A DNA stretch of 64,000 bases, taken from NCBI RefSeq assembly GCF_000234665.1, contig NC_018333.1, forward strand, positions 681,001-745,000, in the 5' to 3' direction. The DNA comes from Leishmania mexicana MHOM/GT/2001/U1103 (taxonomy: Eukaryota > Euglenozoa > Kinetoplastea > Trypanosomatida > Trypanosomatidae). The translations under genes were made by a program, and so were the position numbers. The notes under the pieces were generated by a model, which saw only the letters and a program-made list of their open reading frames with translations, searched no databases and had not been told where the DNA came from. This document shows, one piece after another, positions 40,308 through 51,000 of the stretch. The stretch's first letter is position 1. Each line of letters opens with the position of its first letter.

Positions 40308-43300
40308 ATGGCGAGTCTCCAAGACGCGCCGTCACCGGCTCTCCTGCCGTGCTCCCTTTCGGAGGTGGAGGCGGAGCTGCAGCAGACGCAGGAGGCTCTT
40401 GTGGACGGGATCCACGAAGAGCTCATGTGCGTCATATGCGGGTCCGTTTTTATTGACCCGCGCGTTCTCGAGTGCCAGCACTGCTTCTGCCTGCGATGTC
40501 TCTACTCCACCGTGTCGCGCGATCGCACCTCGCAGATTGAGGTACCCTGCGCCTATCGTTGCGCAGCGGTGACGGTGACACAAGGCGACATTCGCACGGT
40601 TCCGAAGAACCACTACATCACCAACATGTGTGTACTCCTGCGTCACCAACTCGTGCGTCGATCTCGCTTGCTGGAGCGCAAACTGTTACTGAGTGCAGCG
40701 GAGGACAAAGAAGCGCTCACCCGTGCCGGGGAGATGAGGCGTGATTCAGTCACCCTGCCGCTGAGGGCCGCTGCTGCATCGCCTGTGGCTGCAGAGGCAT
40801 CTCTTTCACAAGGACCACCTGTCGCGGCGACCTCCGTCGTCCTGATGAAGGAAATCCATGCGGCGAAGGAACTGCACGAGTGCGAATGGTGCTCCTGTGC
40901 GTCCCCCACGTGTGAGGTGTGCACATACTGCTGGAGCCGCGTCTGTGCCGAGTGTCGCGGGCAGTTTTCGGACCACCAGTACCTCTGCGTAGAGCTGCAT
41001 CAACCAGGGCGACGACCCCCGGAGGGGTGGTTGCCTGGCGCGAGTACGGCCACTGTGATCGATACGGATCGCGGCGCTGATGCCAGTCAAGAGAGAGAAG
41101 TTACAACGATGGATTCTACGAGCGGCGCCGCGCAGGTAGGAGCGGCAGCCGCAGCGGTGGCGCAGACCCCTGACCAAGAGGCCCCGTTTCCGTACTTCAT
41201 CACACTGTTCTTTGTGCCAGTGCTGGTGAAGGATTACCTAGTGAAGCAGCATGGCGCAACCTTGCAGCTGAGCGAGATCGACGTGACTTCCATGACGGCC
41301 GTGCGGCTGGCAGTACCGGAGGTGGAGGTCCAATGCCAACACCGCACCACCGGCTTCGGCTTCGACTTCCGAGTTCACCCCTCCTTCAAGACGACGGAGG
41401 GGGTGGAGGTGGACTTGACAGTGCCGCATTGGGCTGATGGCGGCGGCAGACCTAACGCTACCCTGTCTTTCCTCGCCAACACCGCCCGCCTGGGCGAGAC
41501 CGTCTTGCAGGATCTTCGACGGCTCAGCACGATCATGAGCAAAGTGGTTCTGGAGCTGTCGAGCGCCGCGCATCAAGCCTACGTGCGGCGCAACAAGGGG
41601 TTTCATATGTACGCCGTGCACGTCTGGTCGCTGGTGCGGGCACAATGCGTCATTGCCCGCGACGCCCTGCTGCCCCACCTCGAACGTTCTCGCTTGCTGG
41701 AGAACATTATGGGGGACTTGGTTGTGTACCAGTTCCAGCAGATGGCGAGCCATGCATCGCCGCCGCAAAAGCACGTCATTCGAGACAAGTGCGTCACCTT
41801 CATGACAGCCGAGGTGCAGCTCTGCCGACAGCTGGACCATGTGATGGAGGGCATCGACGCGGTTTGTCGCGGCATTCACACATTGCTGACCCGCATGTAT
41901 ACCGTAATGAAGGAGCTCGCGCAGCCAAAGGTGCACCGAGGAGAGGAGCACAGGCGCTCACGGCAGAGTCGCCTGCAGTTCAGCGTGCGGATGTTCCGAG
42001 CACGCCAGCAGGAACACCGGGACTCATGCGTGCACAACGCGCACGACTCGGGTGCTACATCACCAGATGGGACGACGCCGTCGTCGCGCACTCGCACGGG
42101 GGTGATCCGGTCGCTTTCACGGAGGTCGCCACGCGCTGGCGCGGCCTCGGTCGAAGCGGAAGCACCACCATCGCAGCTTCCTCGCAGAGTTGCGGACACC
42201 GTTCCCGACCCTATCCTCAGAGATAGTCCCAGAGAGCCGGACTGCAGTTTTCGCGGGCAGGTTGCGGAGCATGGTGCGATGACGCGCACGCTTACGGAGG
42301 CGGTGCTCTCTATCCTCCGGTGCTTCATGCAGGCCCGCATGTGGGAGTGGTCGCTGAGCAACACCTGCATTCGGGAGTGCGGTCTCAGTGAGGGGGACCG
42401 GCGCACGCTGCTGGCGGCCGAAGAGGAGCTGCAACTCATCACGGACAACCTTCTGCACAGCATGTGGGCATACTCGCGCATGACCTACATTCTCGAAGTG
42501 GAGCAGGACGCCGCCGGTCCGGCGTCCTCGCTGGATATCCTGATGGATGCTGAGACGCTTGACCTGCTGGACAGTGCGCTGGAGTGCCCCATGTATGATC
42601 ACAGTGAGGTCTTTGAGTCCCTAAAGGCCCTCTCACAGCTGCGCGCGCGGTTTGTGGCCTCCAGCGCCGCTGCTACGATTGTGGCCCGAAATCCGGAAAC
42701 ACAACAGGAGCTCTTGAGCATGATGAGTTCCGTCTTGAGCACCACCATGGCGCACCAGACCACAGTGTTGCGCCTCGTAGTCGAGGCAGCCACCTCCCTG
42801 GATGAGCGCTACGCCACCTACCTCCGCACGCGTCAGATGAACCCCACCGTTGGCGAGCGGCCGTCCCCGAGTGAGGACACGCTCCTGGCGGTTGACGTGC
42901 TGAAGCTGCTGCAGCGCCAGAGCGGCCAGAAGCTGGCTGACGACCTCGCCGTAATGTTAAAAACGACGGACCACCACGACGACGGCAGCCTAAGAGGTGC
43001 TCACGCTCGACAAGGTTTTCCTCGCGCGGACATCTTGGCGATGACGCAGGGCAGCTGTGTGTCTGATACGTCGAACACCCCTGCTAGCGACGGCGCTGCG
43101 CCGCGGCCGCACTGTCCATTTCTCGCTGACTTTTCGTTGCGTGATACAGCGCTGTGTTCATGTCAGGCCTTCGGCGAGGCTCTCGTGCGCGCGGCACATG
43201 GCGAGCATCTCCAGGCCGGATCCGCCCCTGAAGCCCAACACCAAGAGCAGTGGTCTGGAGAGCAGGTGAGCGATGCTGAGGTTGCCGCGGGGGCGGCCGC

Positions 43301-43934
43301 TGAGGTGCCCTCTCCGCCTCCAGTGGCACCGGAGCGTTCCACAATGTCGATAGAGGGAACCGTCTCCGGACGAACGGAAGAAACGGCACCAAGGATATTG
43401 CTGTCGTCTACTACATCCTTGCGAACAGTGGACGTTGATACGCAGGGAAACGCATTGGCGTTATACACTGAAGCCCCCGTTGCAGCTACCTTCGCGCACG
43501 ACGAGGAAGACAGCATCGCACGAGGCGAAGACGCCCCACACCGTGAACCGCTGTTTGCGGCGGACGCCGACGCGTCTGTTGTGACCTTGACGCGAGTCTC
43601 ACCGTCCGAGGCAGACGTTGACGGTATTCGGAAAGCAGCAAAGCTCTTTGGGGCTGCCTTTCAGCTGCCAGCGACCACCACATCAGTGGGACGACGGCGG
43701 CTCATTTTGCTGCCCTTTTACCGCGGGGAGTGTGTGTACAAGGGAGTGTCGACCCCGTTCTACGTGGACGGGCAGATGGGCACCGTGTTTATGGACCCCC
43801 GAGCTCTCTCCGCTGCAGGGAAGCGCCAGTACGCGCTCGAGGTGCTCAGCTCGCCGCTATTCTTCATCCTCTTGAACTCAACTCTAGGCGTCTTTCTGCA
43901 CCGACGGTACAAGCTGGAGATCATGCTCAAGTGA
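40308..43934 (+). CDS. RING and B-box protein, putative E3 ubiquitin ligase
   Basis: 1208 residues. An N-terminal C3HC4 RING finger: C41, C44, C56, H58, C61, C64, C81, C85 (CVICGSVF, then CQHCFCLRC). A Cys-rich B-box-like segment follows at about 192-227 (CEWCSCASPTCEVCTYCW, then CAECRGQFSDHQYLC). RING plus B-box is the TRIM layout, although the long C-terminal part (helical, with Ser/Arg-rich linkers) has no PRY-SPRY I can see. RING proteins pass ubiquitin from an E2 to a target; the target is unknown. The C-terminus ends with a hydrophobic segment (LFFILLNSTLGVFL). Confidence 0.85.
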   Translation: MASLQDAPSPALLPCSLSEVEAELQQTQEALVDGIHEELMCVICGSVFIDPRVLECQHCFCLRCLYSTVSRDRTSQIEVPCAYRCAAVTVTQGDIRTVPKNHYITNMCVLLRHQLVRRSRLLERKLLLSAAEDKEALTRAGEMRRDSVTLPLRAAAASPVAAEASLSQGPPVAATSVVLMKEIHAAKELHECEWCSCASPTCEVCTYCWSRVCAECRGQFSDHQYLCVELHQPGRRPPEGWLPGASTATVIDTDRGADASQEREVTTMDSTSGAAQVGAAAAAVAQTPDQEAPFPYFITLFFVPVLVKDYLVKQHGATLQLSEIDVTSMTAVRLAVPEVEVQCQHRTTGFGFDFRVHPSFKTTEGVEVDLTVPHWADGGGRPNATLSFLANTARLGETVLQDLRRLSTIMSKVVLELSSAAHQAYVRRNKGFHMYAVHVWSLVRAQCVIARDALLPHLERSRLLENIMGDLVVYQFQQMASHASPPQKHVIRDKCVTFMTAEVQLCRQLDHVMEGIDAVCRGIHTLLTRMYTVMKELAQPKVHRGEEHRRSRQSRLQFSVRMFRARQQEHRDSCVHNAHDSGATSPDGTTPSSRTRTGVIRSLSRRSPRAGAASVEAEAPPSQLPRRVADTVPDPILRDSPREPDCSFRGQVAEHGAMTRTLTEAVLSILRCFMQARMWEWSLSNTCIRECGLSEGDRRTLLAAEEELQLITDNLLHSMWAYSRMTYILEVEQDAAGPASSLDILMDAETLDLLDSALECPMYDHSEVFESLKALSQLRARFVASSAAATIVARNPETQQELLSMMSSVLSTTMAHQTTVLRLVVEAATSLDERYATYLRTRQMNPTVGERPSPSEDTLLAVDVLKLLQRQSGQKLADDLAVMLKTTDHHDDGSLRGAHARQGFPRADILAMTQGSCVSDTSNTPASDGAAPRPHCPFLADFSLRDTALCSCQAFGEALVRAAHGEHLQAGSAPEAQHQEQWSGEQVSDAEVAAGAAAEVPSPPPVAPERSTMSIEGTVSGRTEETAPRILLSSTTSLRTVDVDTQGNALALYTEAPVAATFAHDEEDSIARGEDAPHREPLFAADADASVVTLTRVSPSEADVDGIRKAAKLFGAAFQLPATTTSVGRRRLILLPFYRGECVYKGVSTPFYVDGQMGTVFMDPRALSAAGKRQYALEVLSSPLFFILLNSTLGVFLHRRYKLEIMLK

Positions 43935-45057
43935 ATCTCCGCAGCGGAGAGTCGGAAGATGGCCTGACACGGTGGGAAGGAGGAGCGGGAGAGCAATGGC
44001 GGGGGAGGGGGGGGGTGCAGCTGCGATGCAGCTGTTTCCTGCTCAGCGGGTGGTGGGCATCGGAGTTTTGGCGCACTTGTTGGAGTACAAGAAAGTGGTG
44101 ACGAGGACGTCGACGAAGCCTCTTAGTCGTACGAAGGCACCACCTGTTGTCTCCGCTCTGTGTTTCTTTCTCTTGTGCACTGCGGCCAGCGTGCTCCCTC
44201 CATGGTGCCCATGATTGATGCCGAAAGCACGAGCACAGCCACAGCTGCATTCAGAAACGCATATACGTTCAGTTCTCCAACATGTGCGCGTGCAACTATT
44301 CGCATGTCCCTGCCTCCCTCCCCCCTCGCTCTCTTTCTCTCATACACGCAGCTGAGATTCAAGAAAGGATACCGACACACGCACAGAGAGAGAGAGAGCA
44401 CGAGCTGCACGTCCAAGCGGCACGGGCACGATAGGGGATGGAGACAGATAATATTCGTGTGTGTGTGTGTGCATGGATGACCACGGCGACGCTCACGGGG
44501 CGCAGTTTTGTGTGTTCGCTTTATAATCCTTCAGTTATTGTGTTGTGGTTGTTCACACGACGGCATGAAACGCCCTCCATTTGCGAGGGCATGCGGCGTG
44601 CGCGGCAAACGACATACACAAGAAGAAAAAAAAGAACGCAGCCGTCTGCTGCATGCACGACACCGGCCCTCGTCGCCCTTTTACCTTCTATGTCACTTCT
44701 CCGCCTCTTCCACTGCCCCCGCCTCTCCACCCTTTCTTCTATTCACTGAACTTGTGACGGATGCGGCTGCTCGCCACGCACGCAAATGGGCACCCGCACG
44801 CTCTCAACGGCGACACGTGCACTGCTGATCGATCTGTTCTGGGCCATCACACTTTTTTTTTCCTTCTTCGCTCCCTGCGCAAGTCCATCCGTCGGCTTAG
44901 AAGGGCTGTACTTGCAGCGGAGTGGGCCGAGGCACAAGTTGGCTGCGCTCGTGTATGGCCGTCGGTGCGGCACTCCTCCCACTCTCATCATCGCGTGGGC
45001 ACACTGCTGCTGCTGCTGCTGCTGCTGCTTGGTACCTCTCTCAGCCTCGTTAGACCT
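43935..45057 (+). other. Intergenic region
   Basis: Spacer with (GA)n near 44385-44398 and a (CTG)8 repeat at 45004-45027. No gene supported. Confidence 0.65.
45004..45027 (+). repeat. (CTG)8 trinucleotide repeat
   Basis: Eight uninterrupted CTG units in the transcribed spacer upstream of the Arg-rich gene. Confidence 0.9.
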
Positions 45058-45114
45058 CCGTTTCCTTTGTCCTTCTGTTTTTTGTTTGGTTGCCGTTCGG
45101 CCGCCGCCTCATAG
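45058..45114 (+). promoter_or_regulatory. Putative spliced-leader acceptor for the 45239 gene
   Basis: CCGTTTCCTTTGTCCTTCTG with further T-rich sequence to GCCTCATAG; AG at 45113-45114, 5' UTR about 124 nt. Confidence 0.5.
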
Positions 45115-45238
45115 ACGCGCACAGGGGGAGGCCTATTTTCTCTTATCCATTGTGTGTGTGTGTATGTACGTGTGAGGGTAATTGCGCTTCTGGCTCTCCC
45201 TGCCCCCTTCTTTCTCATGACCCGCGACTCCCATCGTC

Positions 45239-46180
45239 ATGAAGTTCACACATCGAGAGATCGAAGATGACCGCAGGAAACCTGTCGGCTCCCTTTTCAT
45301 GCACCTCATAGACAGAGACTCGATGCCGTCGCGCAGTCATCGCAACGTGGCTGCGGAGAAACTGAATGCGCATAGCCTGCCAAACACGGAGCTCTGTCTC
45401 TACGCGCAGGATGCGGCGCAAATCTCCTCAACACCGCTGCGGGGCCGGCGCCACTTTCCCAAGCAAGACTGCCACGTTGACTGCAATAGAGCGGAGGAAG
45501 TCCGCCCCTCCAGGGGAGTGCGACGTGGCGCCACTCCTAACGGCAACGTCGATCACATCGGGAGTGACATGACCCCACGAGCCTCGACGGAGGTATCGCT
45601 ACCGCGGCAGCGGCGCTACGTACCGCCGCCTGCGCGAGGCTCTACTCAACGCCCCTTCTGGTTAGGGGATGACGAGATCATTGCCAGCGCGCGCTGTCGA
45701 CGCGGCGCTCGCAGTGGGGCCCGCTCGTTTTCTGTAGGCAGCCAATCGTATTCGCGCAACAGCAGCACGGCTGACCACTTGACTGTCGGCTCGTTGATAC
45801 CCTTACCAGAGAAACCGGTCGAGAAACCCGTACCGCCGCCGCTTCCGATGAAACCCCGCAGAAAGGGTGTTCGCATGTTTCCAGAGCAGCGTTCACGCAG
45901 CGCTGACAGCGTGCGCCGAGGTATCCGGATGGTGCAGCCACAACCGCATTGGCGCTCGGCCGCAGACCGGCAGTGGGACTTTCTGGAACTCGGCGTTGGC
46001 CGCCGCGAGACACCCGCGCCGCTGTACCGCAATGAAAGTCACATCGACGTTGGCGGCCCGATTTTTCTCCGGGAGGAGCCGTCGACGCCGGTACAGCGGT
46101 GGCGTGGTGGTCGGCGCTACGATGGCACCCCGGTCCGCCGTGCGTTTGACATTATCACAGGTCGGCCGCTGGTGTGCTGA
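45239..46180 (+). CDS. Arg-rich protein of unknown function
   Basis: 313 residues, basic throughout, with no predicted membrane segment. The middle is Arg/Ser-rich and contains a Pro-rich stretch (KPVEKPVPPPLPMKPRRKG, about 195-213). The C-terminal 80 residues are more conserved-looking, with repeated Arg-Arg and a final FDIITGRPLVC. Short motifs of this type occur in some axonemal or microtubule-associated proteins, but I cannot assign it. The start at 45239 follows a good acceptor tract, and codon use is gene-like. Confidence 0.7.
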   Translation: MKFTHREIEDDRRKPVGSLFMHLIDRDSMPSRSHRNVAAEKLNAHSLPNTELCLYAQDAAQISSTPLRGRRHFPKQDCHVDCNRAEEVRPSRGVRRGATPNGNVDHIGSDMTPRASTEVSLPRQRRYVPPPARGSTQRPFWLGDDEIIASARCRRGARSGARSFSVGSQSYSRNSSTADHLTVGSLIPLPEKPVEKPVPPPLPMKPRRKGVRMFPEQRSRSADSVRRGIRMVQPQPHWRSAADRQWDFLELGVGRRETPAPLYRNESHIDVGGPIFLREEPSTPVQRWRGGRRYDGTPVRRAFDIITGRPLVC

Positions 46181-47069
46181 AAGGACAAGGAAAGGCGGGC
46201 AAGGCGCTGCTTCCCATATCGCCCCCCCTACCGTGGGTCGTGACCGTTGGTGACAGGATGGAGCGGCTCACTGCCTCCTTCGTCTGCTCACGTTACCTGC
46301 ACCACTCCTCCGCCATGAGGGTGAGTACATCCGCGCGCGTCAGCGCCATAGAGCCGATGCGAACTCCTCGGTGCCTCATACCCTCTGTGTCTTTCTCTGT
46401 CTCTCCTCCCTCTTTTTTTTCGTCTGCATATCGCGCCGTGTGTTCTTCCCTTGCGCGCATCCACTGTGCGGTGCTGTTGATGTTCGCGTGCACGTGGGCG
46501 TGCGTTTTCGCGTATTTGAACTGCGCTTCGGCACAACCTCAAGGGGGCGAGGGACGATGCGTCTTTTGTTGCATTTGGCTGCTTGCTTGCGTGTGAAGAG
46601 CGTCTTGCGCATCCCAGGGGGCACGCGGCTTACTTAGCACTGCTGCCTTTGCGCACCTCTTGTACGTGGCCTCTTGCTGGCCTCGGAAGCGATTTGTTTT
46701 TTGTTCGGCCTCGTGACTTGTAAGCCATGCACATTGTGCCTAGATCCCTCTCCAGTATGCCTATGTTTGTGAGGGTGTGTGCCCGTGTCTTGGCGTCGTC
46801 GACGTCGAGTCGAGTCGAGTCGAGGTACTGCACTGACTTGCTCGCTACCGCCCCCCACAATGGAGGTGGGCCAAGGCGAAATTCGTGTGTCTATCGCTCT
46901 TTCCACACGTACGAGGGATGTCTTCGCCCTTTTGCATACTTATGCGGTACTATCGGTCCCACTACCTCTCCACCCTCTCCGCCGCCCCCTCCCCCCTACG
47001 ATACGGCGCGTCTGTCGTGTGCCTCAGTGCCACGATATCCATCACGGAGCGCACCGGGCGACAAGGCTG
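46181..47069 (+). other. Intergenic region
   Basis: Spacer with a T8 run at 46411-46418 and four tandem TCGAG units at 46805-46824. No gene seen. Confidence 0.65.
46805..46824 (+). repeat. (TCGAG)4 pentanucleotide repeat
   Basis: Four perfect TCGAG units in the spacer before CCDC25. Confidence 0.9.
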
Positions 47070-47103
47070 CTTTTTTTTCTTCTCTCCTTGTGCGTGGTTA
47101 CAG
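47070..47103 (+). promoter_or_regulatory. Putative spliced-leader acceptor for CCDC25
   Basis: T8 then CTTCTCTCCTTGTGCGTGGT and TACAG; AG at 47102-47103, 5' UTR 95 nt. Confidence 0.55.
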
Positions 47104-47198
47104 TAGCGCGCGTACGTGCCCTACTTCGGCCCTGAGCGAGACATATCCCCGTCCTGCCCTCTCTCACACCCTCACATACGGAAAGAAAAGCACGAAAA

Positions 47199-47825
47199 AT
47201 GGTCTTCTACTTTACGCTGACGTCGGACCCGTCCGTCATGTGCTATATGGGCCGTGACAAGTACGAGAACGAGGAGCTCATCAAGTTTGGCTGGCCAGAG
47301 GACTTTTGGTTTCATGTGGACAAGCACAGTAGCGCGCACGTCTACGTACGCCTACCACCTGGCAAGGGAATGAACGACTTGACGCCGGAGATTATCGAGG
47401 AGTGCTGCCAGCTCGTCAAGGAGAACAGTATCGAAGGGTGCAAGCTGAACGACGTCCGCATAGTCTACACACCATGGAGCAACCTGAAGAAGACGGGCGA
47501 CATGGCGGTCGGCCAGGTCGGCTTCCACAAGGAGGAGCTGCGGCGCTACCACACCATCTCCAGCAAGAACCGCCAACTGCTCAAGGCGCTCGAGAAGACG
47601 CGCGTGGAGAAGAACGACGTGGACTTCCGCAAGCTGCGCGAGGATCGAGACATGGAGGAGCGCCGCAAGCAGCGCGCCGAGAAGGCCGCTCAGGAACAGC
47701 AGGACAAGCTAGAGCGGGAAGAGAAGAAGCGCCAGGAGGATTTACGGATGTACAAGGACGTGATGGGCGATAACAACATGCGCCTCAACACCGGCGAAGT
47801 GCCGGATGAGGACGACTTCATGTAA
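47199..47825 (+). CDS. CCDC25: CCDC25 (NFACT-R domain protein)
   Basis: 208 residues, the same length as human CCDC25. It starts MVFYFT and continues with MGRDKYENEELIKFGWPED, then WFHVDKHSSAHVYVRLPPGK, NSIEGCKLNDVRIVYTPWSN and LKKTGDM.VGQVGFH, an almost residue-by-residue match to the family, followed by a charged C-terminal coiled coil and a final DEDDFM (human DSDEFM). NFACT-R domains are related to the ribosome-quality-control factor NEMF/Rqc2. Human CCDC25 has been described as a surface sensor of extracellular DNA; in a protist a conserved RNA- or ribosome-linked role is more likely, which is inference. Confidence 0.96.
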   Translation: MVFYFTLTSDPSVMCYMGRDKYENEELIKFGWPEDFWFHVDKHSSAHVYVRLPPGKGMNDLTPEIIEECCQLVKENSIEGCKLNDVRIVYTPWSNLKKTGDMAVGQVGFHKEELRRYHTISSKNRQLLKALEKTRVEKNDVDFRKLREDRDMEERRKQRAEKAAQEQQDKLEREEKKRQEDLRMYKDVMGDNNMRLNTGEVPDEDDFM

Positions 47826-48519
47826 GAGGTGAAGCGAGCACATAAGCAATGCGATACGTATATAGAGAGAGAGGACGAGGGAAAGGAATGCGTGAGCTGC
47901 GCCAACGTGGTGACGGCCAGGAGGAAAGCACACACACATGCGCGTGGGCCCGCGGCCGATCGGCCTCCACCTTCTCAAATGCCACTTCACGCTGGTTTCG
48001 CTGCGAGCATCTTGTTTGCTTGTTGTCTGTCTGTAGCTCGGCGCTGCTGTCGCGCTGCCTTCTGTTGCTCTTGGGCGCATAACTCTTGCTGGTAGTGTGA
48101 CTTCCATCACGCATACACGAGACACTCAGGCAGGTGCCGATGTGGCATGAGCGCCAAATCTCTGCATGTTTATACTGCTGCGCAAGCCATGCACGCAAGA
48201 GTCTTGCTCCAAAAGACACTGCTGCTGCCTCCCTCTCTCCCTCCCTCTGCCGAGCCTGTGTATCCTTCCTGTTATCGGTCAGAGTCGCCATCTATCCTAC
48301 CCTTCGTCTTCCTGCTTACCGCTTGTGCACTCGCTGTCCTTGTGCGTGGAGGCGCGTGCTTCTCGTGATTATGATATCCGCAACGCACATCCCTACACGC
48401 ACACACTCGTACGGGCACGGTCAGTGAGGGCACCGAACATTTTTGTTCCTCGTGGTGCTGTCAAGAACCTCTCTCTCGCTGTGTGTGTGTGTGTGTGCTT
48501 GTCGACCGCGCCGCTCGTT
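47826..48519 (+). other. Intergenic region
   Basis: Spacer, pyrimidine-rich, no gene seen. (TG)n at 48480-48498. Confidence 0.65.
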
Positions 48520-48572
48520 CTTTTTTACCGTTGTCTTTCTTTATTTCTTCCCGACGTGTCGGTCCGCATCAG
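48520..48572 (+). promoter_or_regulatory. Putative spliced-leader acceptor for the Ycf45-like gene
   Basis: CGTTCTTTTTTACCGTTGTC then TTTCTTTATTTCTTCCC and CGCATCAG; AG at 48571-48572, one base before the first in-frame ATG at 48574. If used, translation may start at this ATG or at the next Met (48631). Confidence 0.45.
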
Positions 48573-48573
48573 A

Positions 48574-50283
48574 ATGCGGGGGGTTGCAGTGCGTCGTGTG
48601 GGCACCACGGCTACATTGTGCTCTTCGTGCATGCTGGCTTCGTCCTCGCTGGTGTCGGTAAGCCGAACCCTTCGCACCAAGGTCGGTATCAACACGAGTG
48701 AGCGTCTGCGCGCCGCCGAGCGGGATGAGCCAGCCACCAGCTCTGCACGACCGCCGCCGTCCGCGATGGACTTATCGTACATTACGGGCAAGATGCCCGA
48801 TACCCTCCCAGCGTACCAGACCGAGCGTGCAGTGTGGTCCGCAACAACGTTCCGGTCAGCGTGGAACAAGCTGCACAAGGCCTACGCATCCTTCCTCGAG
48901 ACGGACCCAGCGCGGGCCGCAGAGCTGCGGGCCAAAGATTGGCAGGGCCTCGCGCTGTACAGCGCGTACGCGGAGACGCTGCATCTCATGTCTCTCCTCC
49001 CCGCCACCCTGCGCACAGCCATCACGCAGCACCCCTCCTTCGATTACACCGATGTGGAGGAGTTGTTTGTACACTTGGGCCAGGACGTCGAGGTACGCGG
49101 CAGTGGCGGGTGGGTCATTCAGCTGCAGCCTCCGACGACGGCAGACCTGGAATACCTCGTCAAGCACATAGGCCGCTTCGGCGCTGACGGCCGAGGTTGT
49201 GTGGCAAACACAGCACACCGCGCTTCGGTCTGGCGCGGCCGCCACGGCGAGGCGCTCGGTGTGACGCTGCGAGTGGGGCGCTATGTGCCAGGTGCAGCCC
49301 GGGCACTTTTGCCGCTCGCACAGCGCGGCAGTCTTCTCATTCTGTCCAAGGCGGGTATGGGCAAGACAACTCTCTTGCGTGACCTCGCCGCCGCGCTGGC
49401 TCAGGAGCCGGGAGCGCCGCGTGTCACGGTCGTCGACACCTCCAACGAGATCGGCGGCGACGGCCCCATACCTCTGCCCTACCTCGGCCGATGCCGTCGC
49501 ATCCAGGTTGCCCGACGCGAGGACCAGGGGCGTGTAATGATGGAAGTGATTCAGAATCACACACCCGAGTACCTCATCGTGGACGAAATCGCAACGGAGG
49601 AGGAGGCGGAGGCTGCCTGGTCTATCTCGCAACGCGGCGTTCATCTGATCGGCACGTGCCACGGTGAACACCTTGAGGGGCTTCTACAGAACCGCGCCTT
49701 GAACCTCCTCGTCGGTGGCGCCGCGCAGGCGTTTCTGAGCAATGAGGAGCGGCGTCTGCGCAACAAGACAAGGAAAACGGTGCTGGAACGGCCGTACAGC
49801 TCGCCATTTTCCTTTGTTGTCGAGCTGCATGGACGTAGCCGAGGCCACCTCTACGTGGACGTGAACAAGGCGGTGGATCTGGTGCTCGATGAGCAGCCCG
49901 CGAAGCTGAACGCTGCCGTTGGCGCCGCAGTCGAGCTCAGTGCACTCCTTCCGAGGCGAGTGGAGAAGCTCCTGCGGCTGCAAGATGAGAGAAAGCGGAA
50001 GCTCAAATACGTTGCAGGCACGGAGACGAACGACGCCGAGGTTGGCGAGGAGGATGGCATGGCGACACTGTCAAGTGTTCCCCGGGTCAATGCGGACGAG
50101 GACGGCTACACGCTGCTCGCCGACGATGATCGAGATCCAGAGAGCAACCGCAGCGTTGCCTCTTCGACGTACGCGGCACCGAACCATGCAAGTGGTTGCC
50201 GTTCACACTGGCCTGCCGAAAAGCAGCGGCGACACCGCAAGACGGACGAGGAGCTTTACGGGGAGCTGAAAGGCTTCTTCTGA
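48574..50283 (+). CDS. Ycf45/SpoIIIAA-like P-loop ATPase, probably mitochondrial
   Basis: 569 residues from ATG 48574 (a second Met at residue 20 is an alternative start). The N-terminus is Arg/Ser-rich without acids, like a mitochondrial targeting peptide. A central ATPase core carries a Walker A of LSKAGMGKTTLLRDL (about 256-270), a VTVVDTSNEIGGDG strand, a Walker B of EYLIVDEIATEEEA (about 330-344) and GTCHGEHLEGLLQNRALNLL. This order and wording match the Ycf45/SpoIIIAA family known from cyanobacteria, plastids and sporulating bacteria. The C-terminus is charged (Lys/Arg/Glu) and may bind nucleic acid. The cellular role here is unknown. Confidence 0.88.
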   Translation: MRGVAVRRVGTTATLCSSCMLASSSLVSVSRTLRTKVGINTSERLRAAERDEPATSSARPPPSAMDLSYITGKMPDTLPAYQTERAVWSATTFRSAWNKLHKAYASFLETDPARAAELRAKDWQGLALYSAYAETLHLMSLLPATLRTAITQHPSFDYTDVEELFVHLGQDVEVRGSGGWVIQLQPPTTADLEYLVKHIGRFGADGRGCVANTAHRASVWRGRHGEALGVTLRVGRYVPGAARALLPLAQRGSLLILSKAGMGKTTLLRDLAAALAQEPGAPRVTVVDTSNEIGGDGPIPLPYLGRCRRIQVARREDQGRVMMEVIQNHTPEYLIVDEIATEEEAEAAWSISQRGVHLIGTCHGEHLEGLLQNRALNLLVGGAAQAFLSNEERRLRNKTRKTVLERPYSSPFSFVVELHGRSRGHLYVDVNKAVDLVLDEQPAKLNAAVGAAVELSALLPRRVEKLLRLQDERKRKLKYVAGTETNDAEVGEEDGMATLSSVPRVNADEDGYTLLADDDRDPESNRSVASSTYAAPNHASGCRSHWPAEKQRRHRKTDEELYGELKGFF

Positions 50284-50734
50284 TCTGCCTGTCACTTGGG
50301 ACGCCACGCACTGCCCGGTGCACGAATGCGGGATGGCGCACCGCGTCTTGTGAGAATGTTGGGGTGGCGGGGCGTTTGATGTGGTTTGGAAGGTTTCCAT
50401 AACGGCGCCTGGGATAGATGTGAGCCTGTGCGGCAGCGTGCGCCCGTGTGTCTGTTGGGCCTCCCCGATTTGCCGATGATGCCTTCTCTCTCAGTGCTCT
50501 GTTTTGTTTTTTTCGCTCACTTTCTCCCCCGGCATCGCGCCTCGCTCCCTCCTGCGCCCACATATCGACCCTGCTTCCAACCACGCCAGTCAACGTGATA
50601 CCCTCCCCCACCCCTCACGTAAGAGAGAGTTGCTCCAACTCTGCGACCGCTGTGCTCAGTCCAGCTCCCCCCTCTGAGCGGTTCCGCTGTCTTCTTGTTT
50701 TGTCACATCTGCCCAGCACCGCTTTTGAGAGGAA
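50284..50734 (+). other. Intergenic region left of repeat copy 3
   Basis: 3' UTR and spacer. No gene seen. Confidence 0.65.
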
Positions 50735-51000
50735 ACACACCCCTCAGTGGACAGCATCCTCAGGGGCCAGTGGTGCCCACTCTGCGGGGGAAACGCCAGG
50801 CAGCCTCCCCCCTCCCGTCCCTATATCCCCTGCCGATCCCAAGCCACGTCTGGTGTTGACAGGGTCCAAGTGCTGACGACGTATGGAGGCCGGAGCGATG
50901 TGTTGCTGCGGAAGTCGGCGGCCAGGTCGTGGGCGGCGTTGCGTCAGGGTGGGGGCCTGAGGAGCGTGGGGTGGGTGGAGTTTGAGACCGGGGTCGTGTT
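50735..51000 (+). repeat. Interspersed repeat, copy 3 (diverged, partial)
   Basis: Shares its left end (ACACACCCCTCAGTGGAC) with copy 1 and about 240 bp of body with copies 1 and 2, with several substitutions (for example GGACAGCATCCTCAGGGGCC). Similarity stops near 50990-51000 after GGAGCGTGGGGTGGGTGGAG. No A-run marks its right end. Confidence 0.75.
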
